Shown in pieces: positions 16,507 through 23,137 of a stretch of DNA of 64,000 nt; the stretch's first letter is position 1; every line of letters starts with the position of its first letter. Under the pieces are notes generated by a model, which ran no database searches, had not been told where the DNA came from, and was given only the letters and a program-made list of their open reading frames with translations. Origin of the DNA: Vulcanimicrobiota bacterium (GTDB lineage Bacteria > Vulcanimicrobiota > Vulcanimicrobiia > Vulcanimicrobiales > Vulcanimicrobiaceae); contig PLJL01000001.1 of assembly GCA_003140215.1 (NCBI GenBank), forward strand, positions 203,281-267,280. The letters run 5' to 3'. The position numbers and the translations under genes are program-made.

Positions 16507-17496
16507 ATGAAAGATCTCGTTCGCTTCGCCGTCTGCAGCGGTGCGCTCACCGCAGCGACGCTCTTCGCGCCGCCGCCGTCGTTTGCGCAAAGCCAAGTCA
16601 CCGAGGTCCCGGTCGCGCAGGGCTCGCTGGTCGGCACGTTCGTCGTGCCGGCCGACGGAAAACGTCATCCGGCGATCGTCGTCCTGGGCGGAAGCGAGGG
16701 CGGGCTGCACGCTGAGGATGCACGGATGTTCGCCGCGCACGGCTACGCCGCGCTGGCGCTGGCATATTTCGGCGTCGCCCCGCTGCCCAAAGAGCTCAGC
16801 GCGATCCCGGTCGAGACGGTGACCCGCGGGATCGATTGGTTAGCCGCGCGACCCGAAGTGGACCCGGCGCGGATCGGAATCGAGGGCGGCTCGAAGGGCG
16901 CCGAGCTGGCGCTGGTCGTCGCGGCGCGCGACGCGCGCATTCACGCGACGGTCGTGGTGGCGCCAAGCGCCTACGTGTGGTTCGGGCTCGCGTTCGGCTC
17001 GGGCGCACCGGAGACGTCATCCTGGAGTGCGGCCGGCGCGCCGATCGCTTACGTTCCGTCGGACGCTGCGGCCGATGCGGCCGTCGCCCGAGCGTTTCAA
17101 ACCGCCGGCACGATCTCGTTTCGCGACACCTACGAAGCGTCGCTCGCCGCAGCGCCGGTAGCGGTGCGCACGAGCGCGCTGATCCCGGCCGAGCGAATCG
17201 CCGGCCCGGTGCTCTGCATCGCCGGCGACGCCGACCGCGAGTGGGACAGCGCCGGCGCGTGCCGCAGCATCCGCGAGCGGCGTCACGCCGCCGGGCGCGA
17301 CGCGAACGACGACATCGCGATCGAGCCGGGCGCCGGACACGCGCTGCCGTTCAGCGGCAAGCCTGCCCCGGCATCATTCGCGGCCGGTCCAGCGACAATC
17401 GTGCTCGGCGGAACCCCCGAAGCCAACGGCCGCGGCGGCGCCGACGCCTTCGCCCGCACCCTCACCTTCTTCGACCGCAATCTGGCGTCGCACTAA
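16507..17496 (+). CDS. Exported BAAT/acyl-CoA thioester hydrolase-like protein
   Basis: 329 residues from ATG 16507, which gives a signal peptide (VRFAVCSGALTAATLFAPPPSFAQ). The body is an alpha/beta hydrolase of the bile-acid-CoA:amino-acid N-acyltransferase/thioesterase C-terminal group. Features include the strand PAIVVLGGSEGG, GIDWLAARPEVDPARIGIEG, the nucleophile elbow GGSKGAEL, the acid-loop strand LCIAGDADREWDS and the histidine GAGHALPF. Periplasmic location is unusual for a CoA thioesterase, so the real substrate is probably another ester or amide. It follows the dehalogenase by 68 bp on the same strand. Confidence 0.75.
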   Translation: MKDLVRFAVCSGALTAATLFAPPPSFAQSQVTEVPVAQGSLVGTFVVPADGKRHPAIVVLGGSEGGLHAEDARMFAAHGYAALALAYFGVAPLPKELSAIPVETVTRGIDWLAARPEVDPARIGIEGGSKGAELALVVAARDARIHATVVVAPSAYVWFGLAFGSGAPETSSWSAAGAPIAYVPSDAAADAAVARAFQTAGTISFRDTYEASLAAAPVAVRTSALIPAERIAGPVLCIAGDADREWDSAGACRSIRERRHAAGRDANDDIAIEPGAGHALPFSGKPAPASFAAGPATIVLGGTPEANGRGGADAFARTLTFFDRNLASH

Positions 17497-17592
17497 TTTC
17501 CGTCCAAAACCACCAGATACTGTAGAAATACAGGCGACAGTACCACCCCGCGCGGCGCTGTCGTTTTCACGCCGGCCGCTCGGGGGCCCGGC

Positions 17593-17781
17593 TCAGCGTT
17601 TCGGTGCCGACTTGCGGACGTTCTTCAATTTCTTCCGCGCCTTGTGCCGGTCGAGCGCGTCAACGAGCGCGCCGCCCTTGCCGGCGCCGTGGCGGCCAAT
17701 GGGTTCAGCCTCCTCTCGTTGCCTCTGTATCGCCTTAAGCTTTGCGGTGAGGGTCTTGGGAGCATCGTCTGTCTTTGACAT
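17593..17781 (-). CDS. Small basic protein (62 aa), unknown function
   Basis: A highly charged peptide with Lys/Arg-rich helices (TLTAKLKAIQRQREEAEPI, then DRHKARKKLKNVRKSAPKR). It could bind nucleic acid or the ribosome, but no family is recognised. The start at ATG 17781 is supported by a good promoter on the minus strand: TTGCGC at 17817-17812, 17 bp, TATACC at 17794-17789, then only 7 bases to the ATG. That arrangement implies a leaderless mRNA and argues against the longer frame starting at 17838. Confidence 0.55.
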   Translation of the reverse strand: MSKTDDAPKTLTAKLKAIQRQREEAEPIGRHGAGKGGALVDALDRHKARKKLKNVRKSAPKR

Positions 17782-17817
17782 GGCCGCAGGTATACTGCTA
17801 GGCGACGTTTCGCGCAA
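17782..17817 (-). promoter_or_regulatory. Sigma-70-like promoter of the small basic protein gene
   Basis: TTGCGC, a 17-bp spacer and TATACC, followed by 7 bases to ATG 17781. The expected transcription start falls on or beside the start codon. Confidence 0.6.
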
Positions 17818-17991
17818 GCCCCAAATGCAAAAACTCACCCGCCACCCCGACGGGCGACAGGCGAAGCGTATTCGGCGAGGGATGGGTCGGGATGAGAAGT
17901 CGAGTCGTGAAACGTGCTCCGGCGCTCGCGCGCGTCGAGATGTGACGAAGATTGTCAGTCGGGCGAGGAGAGGAATATCAGCGATCGCCCT

Positions 17992-18384
17992 TTAGCTCTC
18001 GCTGCCCGGCATGCGCGTCGGCGCCAGATGACGTTCGATCCAATCGGCGAGCTCTTCGACCGTCATGCCGTTCGCAACGTGATTCAAGAAGAGCTCGAGT
18101 CCTTCTTGATCTGTGGCGTGCATCGTGAACCCGTGGAGTTGCAAGAAGAGCTTCCCACAAATCCATGCAATCCGCTTGTTGCCGTCGACGAATGGCTGAT
18201 TCTCCGCAAGCGACTGCATAAGCGCGGCAGCTTTGAGCGTGACCGTCGGATATGCGTCCTCTCCTAATGCTGATTGCTGAGGGCGCCCGACAGCCGAGGC
18301 AAGACCGTCCGGGTACCGGAGAATCGGATCCCCGATGACCTCCGCATAGAACGCCTTTACATCGTCCTCGGTGAGATACTGCAC
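17992..18384 (-). CDS. doc: Doc/Fic-fold toxin of a type II toxin-antitoxin pair
   Basis: 130 residues of the death-on-curing family (Fic fold), kinases that inactivate EF-Tu. The active-site loop reads NQPFVDGNKRIAW, matching HxFx(D/E)(G/A)N(K/G)R except that the first histidine is Gln. Many Doc proteins keep His, so activity here is uncertain. Otherwise length and helices (DVKAFYAEVIGDPILRYPDG) are normal. GTG 18384 directly abuts the antitoxin TGA, so translation is coupled. The pair sits between the arg cluster and unrelated genes, a typical small mobile-type insertion. Confidence 0.85.
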   Translation of the reverse strand: MQYLTEDDVKAFYAEVIGDPILRYPDGLASAVGRPQQSALGEDAYPTVTLKAAALMQSLAENQPFVDGNKRIAWICGKLFLQLHGFTMHATDQEGLELFLNHVANGMTVEELADWIERHLAPTRMPGSES

Positions 18385-18603
18385 TCAGGCTTCAGCGAGC
18401 GCTTTCAGGAGCGCGGCGTCCTCTTTTGCGATCGCACGAACCATCGCGAGCATGTGCTCGCGCGACACCGGGTGCGACTTCGAGTATTCGCGGACAGCTT
18501 CACCGATGATGTCGTTGACCGAACGGTGCTCGATGCTGGCCCGGAGCTTCAGTTGCTGCGCCGTGGCCTCATCGGTCCGAAAAGCGATCTGCTTCATTGC
18601 CAT
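18385..18603 (-). CDS. RHH-type antitoxin partner of Doc
   Basis: 72 residues from ATG 18603 (or 66-70 from the second ATG at 18597). The start MKQIAFRTDEATAQQLKLRA is a ribbon-helix-helix strand plus helix, followed by SIEHRSVNDIIGEAVREYSK. The C-terminal region should wrap the toxin. TATATT lies 9 bases upstream of ATG 18603 within a dyad (18604-18625), fitting autoregulation and a leaderless message. The frame continues upstream to 18747 through the argF promoter, but that part is not protein-like. Confidence 0.8.
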   Translation of the reverse strand: MAMKQIAFRTDEATAQQLKLRASIEHRSVNDIIGEAVREYSKSHPVSREHMLAMVRAIAKEDAALLKALAEA

Positions 18604-18625
18604 GATGCTATCAATATAGCACATC
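18604..18625 (-). promoter_or_regulatory. Toxin-antitoxin promoter with an overlapping dyad operator
   Basis: GATGCTAT at 18604-18611 and ATAGC-A-CATC at 18616-18625 form a dyad around CAAT. It contains the minus-strand -10 TATATT (18618-18613). Binding of the RHH antitoxin here would block its own promoter. Confidence 0.5.
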
Positions 18626-18663
18626 TGGTTACCGCGGAACCCGCCCGAGGGTGGAGAGCGTGG

Positions 18664-18730
18664 CGAGCGTGGAGGCTTTGCCCAAAAAGCCGCCTGCGAT
18701 GGCTGATATATGGGCAAAGCCGAGCGTGGA
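18664..18730. repeat. Inverted repeat inside 10-bp direct repeats, between the antitoxin gene and argF
   Basis: GGCTTTGCCCA (18674-18684) is an exact inverse of TGGGCAAAGCC (18711-18721). The pair is bracketed by CGAGCGTGGA at 18664-18673 and 18721-18730. It lies in the divergent promoter region, so it could be an operator. The direct-repeat/inverted-repeat layout also resembles the footprint of a very small mobile element. Confidence 0.5.
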
Positions 18731-18731
18731 C

Positions 18732-18769
18732 TTGCATAATTATGCATTTATTGTATACTTATGCAGACC
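18732..18769 (+). promoter_or_regulatory. argF promoter overlapped by two ARG-box-like palindromes
   Basis: TTGCAT (18732-18737), a 16-bp spacer and TATACT (18754-18759) form a sigma-70-like promoter. Box 1, TGCATAATTATGCA (18733-18746), is a perfect palindrome over the -35. Box 2, TGTATACTTATGCA (18752-18765), covers the -10. Their centres are 19 bp apart. ArgR hexamers bind pairs of such boxes, so arginine-dependent repression by the ArgR encoded two genes downstream is expected. Confidence 0.75.
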
Positions 18770-19738
18770 ATGGTCACTTTGCCGGCGGCGGCGCGGTTGC
18801 GCGGCCGCAACGTCCTCTCCGTCACCGACCTGGGCTCCGACGAGCTCGGGGGCTTGCTTGCGTTGGCCCAGACCCTCAAGGCGCGGGGCCGCGAGCAGAT
18901 GACGTTGTTGCGCGGCAAGACGCTGGTGATGCTGTTCGAGAAGCCGTCGCTGCGCACGCGCGTCTCCTTCGAAGCCGGGATGACGCAGCTGGGCGGCCAC
19001 GCGATCGCTGCTACCGGCGGCGACTTCGGGATCGGCACCCGTGAGACGCCCGAGGACGCGGCCCGCGCACTCTCGCGCTACGGCGACGCGATCGTGTACC
19101 GCACCCACGCCCACGAGCCGCTGGTGCGTTTCGCCGGCGCCGCCACCGTCCCGACCATCAACGCGCTCTCCGAAGCCGGCCATCCGTGTCAGGCCTTCGC
19201 CGATCTGCTCACCATCCGCGAACGGTTCGGAACGCTCCAGGGCCTGCGCTTGGCCTTCGTCGGCGATGCCCGCAACAACGTCGCCGTCTCGCTGGCCGAA
19301 GCCGCGGCGATGAGCGGCATGACGATCACCTTCGCAGCGCCGCCGACGCACCGACCGACCGACGCATTCCTGGGCAAGCTCATCAAGCTCGGCGCGCAGC
19401 ACGGCGTCACCGCGCGCGCCTTCACCTCGCCGATCCGCGCGGTGCGCGACGTCGACGTCGTCTACACCGACGTGTGGACCTCGATGGGCGACGAGCAGTT
19501 CGTCGAACGCAACCTCGCCGCGCTGCGGCCCTACCAGGTCAACGCGGAGCTCATGGGCGCCGCCGCGAAGCACTCGCTGTTCATGCACTGTCTTCCCGCG
19601 CACCGTGGCCAGGAAGTCACCGACGAGGTGATCGACGGCCCGCGCAGCGTCGTCTTCGAGCAAGCCGAGAACCGGCTGCACGCGCAAAAAGCGCTCCTCC
19701 TTGCACTTCTCACCGATCTCCGCGGGTTGACCGAATGA
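18770..19738 (+). CDS. argF: Ornithine carbamoyltransferase
   Basis: 322 residues. The enzyme transfers carbamoyl phosphate to ornithine to give citrulline. The carbamoyl-phosphate loop FEKPSLRTRVSFEAG has Leu where Thr is common (STRTR). HPCQAFADL, VYTDVWTSMG and the ornithine-site MHCLPAHRG are also intact. An ATG at 18761 is in frame, but it lies between the -10 and the expected transcription start. ATG 18770 is therefore chosen, making the message effectively leaderless. It heads the arginine cluster and is controlled by the ARG boxes overlapping its promoter. Confidence 0.93.
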   Translation: MVTLPAAARLRGRNVLSVTDLGSDELGGLLALAQTLKARGREQMTLLRGKTLVMLFEKPSLRTRVSFEAGMTQLGGHAIAATGGDFGIGTRETPEDAARALSRYGDAIVYRTHAHEPLVRFAGAATVPTINALSEAGHPCQAFADLLTIRERFGTLQGLRLAFVGDARNNVAVSLAEAAAMSGMTITFAAPPTHRPTDAFLGKLIKLGAQHGVTARAFTSPIRAVRDVDVVYTDVWTSMGDEQFVERNLAALRPYQVNAELMGAAAKHSLFMHCLPAHRGQEVTDEVIDGPRSVVFEQAENRLHAQKALLLALLTDLRGLTE

Positions 19739-19795
19739 CCCTTCGACAGGCTCAGGCCTAATATGGCCCTTCGACAAGGCTCAGGGCTACTATGG
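19739..19795 (+). repeat. Tandem 28/29-bp repeat spanning the argF-argR junction
   Basis: Unit 1 (19739-19766) begins CCCTTCGACAGGCTCAGG. Unit 2 (19767-19795) begins CCCTTCGACAAGGCTCAGGG, and both end in an A/T-rich stretch with ATGG. The core resembles the CCTTCGACA-GCTCAGG repeat seen in many high-GC genomes. Unit 2 supplies both the AGGG Shine-Dalgarno-like bases and the ATG of argR. Confidence 0.75.
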
Positions 19796-20277
19796 ATATT
19801 CTAACGCCTCAGCAACCCAAGACCAAGCGCCAGCGCGCGATCCTCTCGCTAATCGCCGCGCGTCCGATCCACTCGCAGGATGAGTTGACCGCGTTGCTCG
19901 AGCAGCAGGGCTACGACGTGACCCAGGCGACGGTATCGCGCGACATCAAGGAGCTGGGCCTCCTGAAGGTCGCGCTCAAAGGCGGCCACGGCGGCGCCTT
20001 CAAGTACATCGAGCCGACCGTCGGCCCAGCGTTCAGCTCGCGGCTGCACCGGGTGGTCTCCGAGGTGGTCGTTGCGGCGCGTTCGTCGCTGAACCAGATC
20101 GTGCTGCGCACCCATCCCGGCACGGCGATGATGCTCGCAGCCGCCATCGACGGGGCCGACTGGCCCGAGATCCTGGGCACGATCGGCGGTGACGACACCG
20201 TGCTGGTCATCTGCGAAAAGCCCGAAACCACGCCCATGATCAAGCAGCGTTTCGAAGACATGCGGGGAGAGCACTAG
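19792..20277 (+). CDS. argR: Arginine repressor ArgR
   Basis: 161 residues. The N-terminal winged helix has SQDELTALLEQQGYDVTQATVSRDIKELGL, the standard ArgR/AhrC DNA-recognition segment. The C-terminal arginine-binding and hexamerisation domain has HPGTAMMLAAAIDGADWPEI and GTIGGDDTVLVI with the paired Asp residues that bind arginine. It should repress argF and the rest of the cluster when arginine is plentiful. The ATG lies in the second unit of a tandem repeat. It is placed inside the operon it controls, between argF and argG. Confidence 0.95.
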   Translation: MDILTPQQPKTKRQRAILSLIAARPIHSQDELTALLEQQGYDVTQATVSRDIKELGLLKVALKGGHGGAFKYIEPTVGPAFSSRLHRVVSEVVVAARSSLNQIVLRTHPGTAMMLAAAIDGADWPEILGTIGGDDTVLVICEKPETTPMIKQRFEDMRGEH

Positions 20278-20281
20278 TTCC

Positions 20282-21514
20282 GTGAAGATCGTTCTCGCGT
20301 ACAGCGGCGGATTGGACACCTCGGTTCTGCTCAAGCAGTTCATCGATCAGGGCCACCAGGTCATTGCGATGACGCTCAATTTGGGCGAGTCGGATATGCT
20401 GGCCGGTGAAGGCTCGCAAGACGCCCTCGAAGCGGTGCGGCAAAAAGCGCTCAAGCTCGGGGCGGTCGAGGCGGTGCTGATCGATGCGCGCGAGCGCTTC
20501 ATCGAGGAGTACGCCTACAAGGCCCTCGCAGCCAACGCGCTCTACCAGGGCGTCTACCCGCTCAGCGCGGCGCTGTCGCGGCCGCTCATCGCCGACCTGC
20601 TCGTCGAGACCGCGCAGCAGTACGGCGCCGACGCGGTCGCGCACGGCTGCACCGGCAAGGGCAACGATCAGGTTCGCATCGAGATCGGCGTGCGGGCCAA
20701 GGCGCCGCACCTCACGACGCTCGCGCCGCTGCGCGACAAGCCGCTCTCACGCCCCGACGCGATCGCCTACGCGCAAGCGCACGGCGTGCCGATCGCGCAC
20801 ACCGCGGCCAAGCCCTACTCCGTCGACGCGAACCTGTGGGGCCGCTCGATCGAAGCCGGCGTGCTGGAGAATCCCTGGAACGCGCCGCCCGAGGACGCGT
20901 ACGCGTGGTCGGTCGCTCCCGAAGACGCGCCCGCGAGCGGCGACGAGGTCACGATCGCGTTTCGCCACGGCATCCCGCGTGTCGAGGGTACGAGCGGCGC
21001 CGAGATGGTCTTCGAGCTCAACAAGGTCGCCGGCCGCAACGGCGTCGGGCGCATCGACATGATCGAGGACCGCGTCGTCGGGCTCAAGTCGCGCGAAGTC
21101 TACGAGTGTCCCGCCAGCGTCACGCTGATCGAGGCGCACAAGGCGCTCGAACGCCTGACGCTCACCCGCGACGAGCTGCGCCTCAAGGCGGGGCTCGACC
21201 AGAAGTACGCCGAGCTGATCTACGACGCGCTGTGGTCCTCACCGCTGCGCCTCGCGCTCGATGCCTTCAACGCGAAGCTGGCCGAACGCCTTACCGGCGA
21301 GGTACGGGTCAAGCTGATCCGCGGCCGCGCCGTCGTCACCGGCTCGAGCTCGCCGTTCGCGCTTTACGACGAGTCGCTCGCGACCTACGGCGCCGGCGAC
21401 ACGTTCCGCCACGACGCGGCGGGCGGGTTCATCCAGATCCACGGCTTGCCCGTCGCCGCCGGGGCCGCGAAGGCCGCCGAGGCCGCCCAGCGTGCGACGC
21501 CTGAGTTCGCGTGA
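20282..21514 (+). CDS. argG: Argininosuccinate synthase
   Basis: 410 residues, full length. It condenses citrulline and aspartate using ATP. The N-terminal P-loop LAYSGGLDTSVLL, then AVAHGCTGKGNDQVRIE, PYSVDANLWGRSIEAG and MIEDRVVGLKSREVYE, are all canonical. It starts at GTG 20282, four bases after the argR stop, so it is co-transcribed with argR. It ends about 190 bp before argH, a gap that holds a separate promoter and terminator. Confidence 0.96.
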   Translation: MKIVLAYSGGLDTSVLLKQFIDQGHQVIAMTLNLGESDMLAGEGSQDALEAVRQKALKLGAVEAVLIDARERFIEEYAYKALAANALYQGVYPLSAALSRPLIADLLVETAQQYGADAVAHGCTGKGNDQVRIEIGVRAKAPHLTTLAPLRDKPLSRPDAIAYAQAHGVPIAHTAAKPYSVDANLWGRSIEAGVLENPWNAPPEDAYAWSVAPEDAPASGDEVTIAFRHGIPRVEGTSGAEMVFELNKVAGRNGVGRIDMIEDRVVGLKSREVYECPASVTLIEAHKALERLTLTRDELRLKAGLDQKYAELIYDALWSSPLRLALDAFNAKLAERLTGEVRVKLIRGRAVVTGSSSPFALYDESLATYGAGDTFRHDAAGGFIQIHGLPVAAGAAKAAEAAQRATPEFA

Positions 21515-21558
21515 AACGCTTGACGGGACCGGCCCAAAAGCGGTATATCTGTCTGCTC

Positions 21559-21630
21559 GTGAGCATCAGTCTGCGCCGACCGCCTACCGACGCGCCCGTA
21601 CGATCCGTACCGGGCTTCGTCGTGATGTGA
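21559..21630 (+). CDS. Putative argH leader peptide (23 aa)
   Basis: GTG 21559 to TGA 21628-21630 encodes MSISLRRPPTDAPVRSVPGF followed by VVM. It contains three arginine codons (CGC CGA, then CGA), two of them adjacent. No Shine-Dalgarno is present, but the start lies about 9 bases after the -10, so leaderless translation is plausible. Ribosome stalling at the Arg codons could control folding of the hairpins that follow. Confidence 0.4.
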   Translation: MSISLRRPPTDAPVRSVPGFVVM

Positions 21631-21655
21631 CGACGATGCCGGAGACGATCGACGG

Positions 21656-21681
21656 GCGCGCCGGCACACGGCGCGCTTTTT
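21656..21681 (+). terminator. Intrinsic terminator in the argH leader
   Basis: GCGCGCCG (21656-21663) and CGGCGCGC (21669-21676) form a perfect 8-bp G+C stem around GCACA, followed by TTTTT (21677-21681). It sits 22 bp before argH, so read-through or antitermination must be needed for argH expression. Confidence 0.8.
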
Positions 21682-21703
21682 CATTTCGACGCGGAGCGAC
21701 GAC

Positions 21704-23137
21704 GTGGTGACCGGTCGCGACACGCCCGAGGAGCTGCAGTGGGGCGGACGGTTCGCGTCGGCCCCCGACCCCGCGCTGCTCGCCTACGGCTCGTCGCTGG
21801 GCGACGATCTCTTCATCGCGCGCTACGACGTCGCGTGCTCGCGCGCGCACGTCGCCGGATTGCTCGACGGCGGGATCGTCGCGCCCGAGGACGCGCTCGC
21901 GCTCGACGCTGCGCTCGAGCAGGTCGGCGCCGAGATCGCCGACGGCACGTTCGGCGCCTGGGCGATCGCGCGCGAGTTCGAAGACGTGCACGGCGCGATC
22001 GACGCCCGCGTGCGCGAGATCGCCGGGCCGGCCGGCGACCGCCTGCACAGCGGGCGCAGCCGCAACGACCAGGTCGCCACGACGATGCTGCTGTTCGCGC
22101 GCGAGTTCGCGCTCGACGGCGCGCGCGGGTGCCTTGACATTGCGGCGCTCTGCGCGGCCCGCGCTGCGGAGGAACTCGAGCGCGGGACGCTCGTGGCGGC
22201 GACGACCCACTGGCAGCCCGCGCAGCCGATCCTGCTCGCGCTGTGGATCGACGCGGTAGCGCGCGGTTTCGTGCGCGCCGCGGAACGCTTCGCGCGCGTC
22301 GCTTCGGATGCCGCGCGCTTCAGTCCGCTGGGCAGCGGCGCGCTCGCCGGTTCGACGCTCCCGCTGGGGCGCGCGAAGGCGGCCGGGCTGCTGCGCTTCG
22401 ACGCCCCGTCGCCGAACTCGCTTGACGCCGTGGGCGATCGCGATGTGTTGCTCGATTTCGTGAACGCGTGCATGCGCGCCGTGCTGACGGCCTCGCGGCC
22501 CAGCGAGGAGCTCGTGCTGTGGGCATCGCCGGCGTTCGGCTACGTGCAGCTCGACGACGCGGCGTCGACCGGTTCGAGCCTCATGCCGCAGAAGCGCAAC
22601 CCCGATCCCTTCGAGCTGATCCGCGGCAAAGCCGGGGCGCTCATCGGCGCGTACGCCGGCGCGGCGGCGACCGTCAAAGGTCTGGCGCTTTCGTACCACC
22701 GCGACCTCCAGGAGACCAAAGCGATCGTGATCCATGCCGCCCACGATGCGATCGCGTCGCTCGACGCGTTCCACCGGGCCTTCGGGCACGTCCGCTTCGT
22801 ACACGAGACGATGAACGGCCGTGCGGGCCGCGGCTACACCGTGGCCACCGATCTCGCCGACGCGCTCATCGCCGGCGGCACGACGGCGCGCGATGCACAC
22901 CGCGCGGTCGGCGAGCGCGTCGCCCTCGCCGAGGCGGCCGGACGCGACCTCGACGCGAGCGATTTGGCGCACCTCGGCATCCCCGGCGCGCCGCTCGACG
23001 CGCAGGCCTCCGTGCGCGCCAAGCGCACCGCCGGCTCGACGCACCCGGACGAAGTTCGCGCGGCCATCACTGCGACGCGCGACGCGATCGCCGCGCTCGT
23101 GCAAACGCTGCCGGCGTTCGGAAAGGAGCCCTCGTGA
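21704..23137 (+). CDS. argH: Argininosuccinate lyase
   Basis: 477 residues. It splits argininosuccinate into arginine and fumarate. WGGRFASAPDP opens the protein, HSGRSRNDQVATTM and THWQPAQP follow, and the fumarase/aspartase-superfamily signature GSSLMPQKRNPDPFE carries the catalytic Ser loop. GTG 21704 has GGAG 7 bases upstream; GTG 21707 is an alternative. Unlike the rest of the cluster it has its own promoter and a terminator-bearing leader. Its stop overlaps the argC start (GTGA). Confidence 0.95.
   Translation: MVTGRDTPEELQWGGRFASAPDPALLAYGSSLGDDLFIARYDVACSRAHVAGLLDGGIVAPEDALALDAALEQVGAEIADGTFGAWAIAREFEDVHGAIDARVREIAGPAGDRLHSGRSRNDQVATTMLLFAREFALDGARGCLDIAALCAARAAEELERGTLVAATTHWQPAQPILLALWIDAVARGFVRAAERFARVASDAARFSPLGSGALAGSTLPLGRAKAAGLLRFDAPSPNSLDAVGDRDVLLDFVNACMRAVLTASRPSEELVLWASPAFGYVQLDDAASTGSSLMPQKRNPDPFELIRGKAGALIGAYAGAAATVKGLALSYHRDLQETKAIVIHAAHDAIASLDAFHRAFGHVRFVHETMNGRAGRGYTVATDLADALIAGGTTARDAHRAVGERVALAEAAGRDLDASDLAHLGIPGAPLDAQASVRAKRTAGSTHPDEVRAAITATRDAIAALVQTLPAFGKEPS

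Larger units (their letters stand above)
21520..21703 (+). promoter_or_regulatory. argH leader: promoter, leader peptide, hairpins and terminator (candidate attenuator)
   Basis: TTGACG (21520-21525), an 18-bp spacer and TATATC (21544-21549) predict transcription starting near 21556. A 23-codon frame begins at 21559. Within it GTACG/CGTAC and flanking CCCG/CGGG and CGACG/CGTCG segments (about 21589-21622) can fold into a long hairpin. It is followed by an intrinsic terminator (21656-21681) and then a GGAG Shine-Dalgarno and the argH GTG. The order matches ribosome-mediated attenuation; alternative pairing was not computed. Confidence 0.6.

Noticed and set aside
17520..17533. CTGTA-GAAA-TACAG palindrome after the BAAT-like gene
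   Set aside because: Short, single, and not placed at a promoter; chance is enough to explain it.
18761..18769. Earlier in-frame ATG for argF
   Set aside because: It lies inside the second ARG box, directly after the -10 and upstream of the expected transcription start, so it could not be translated from that promoter.
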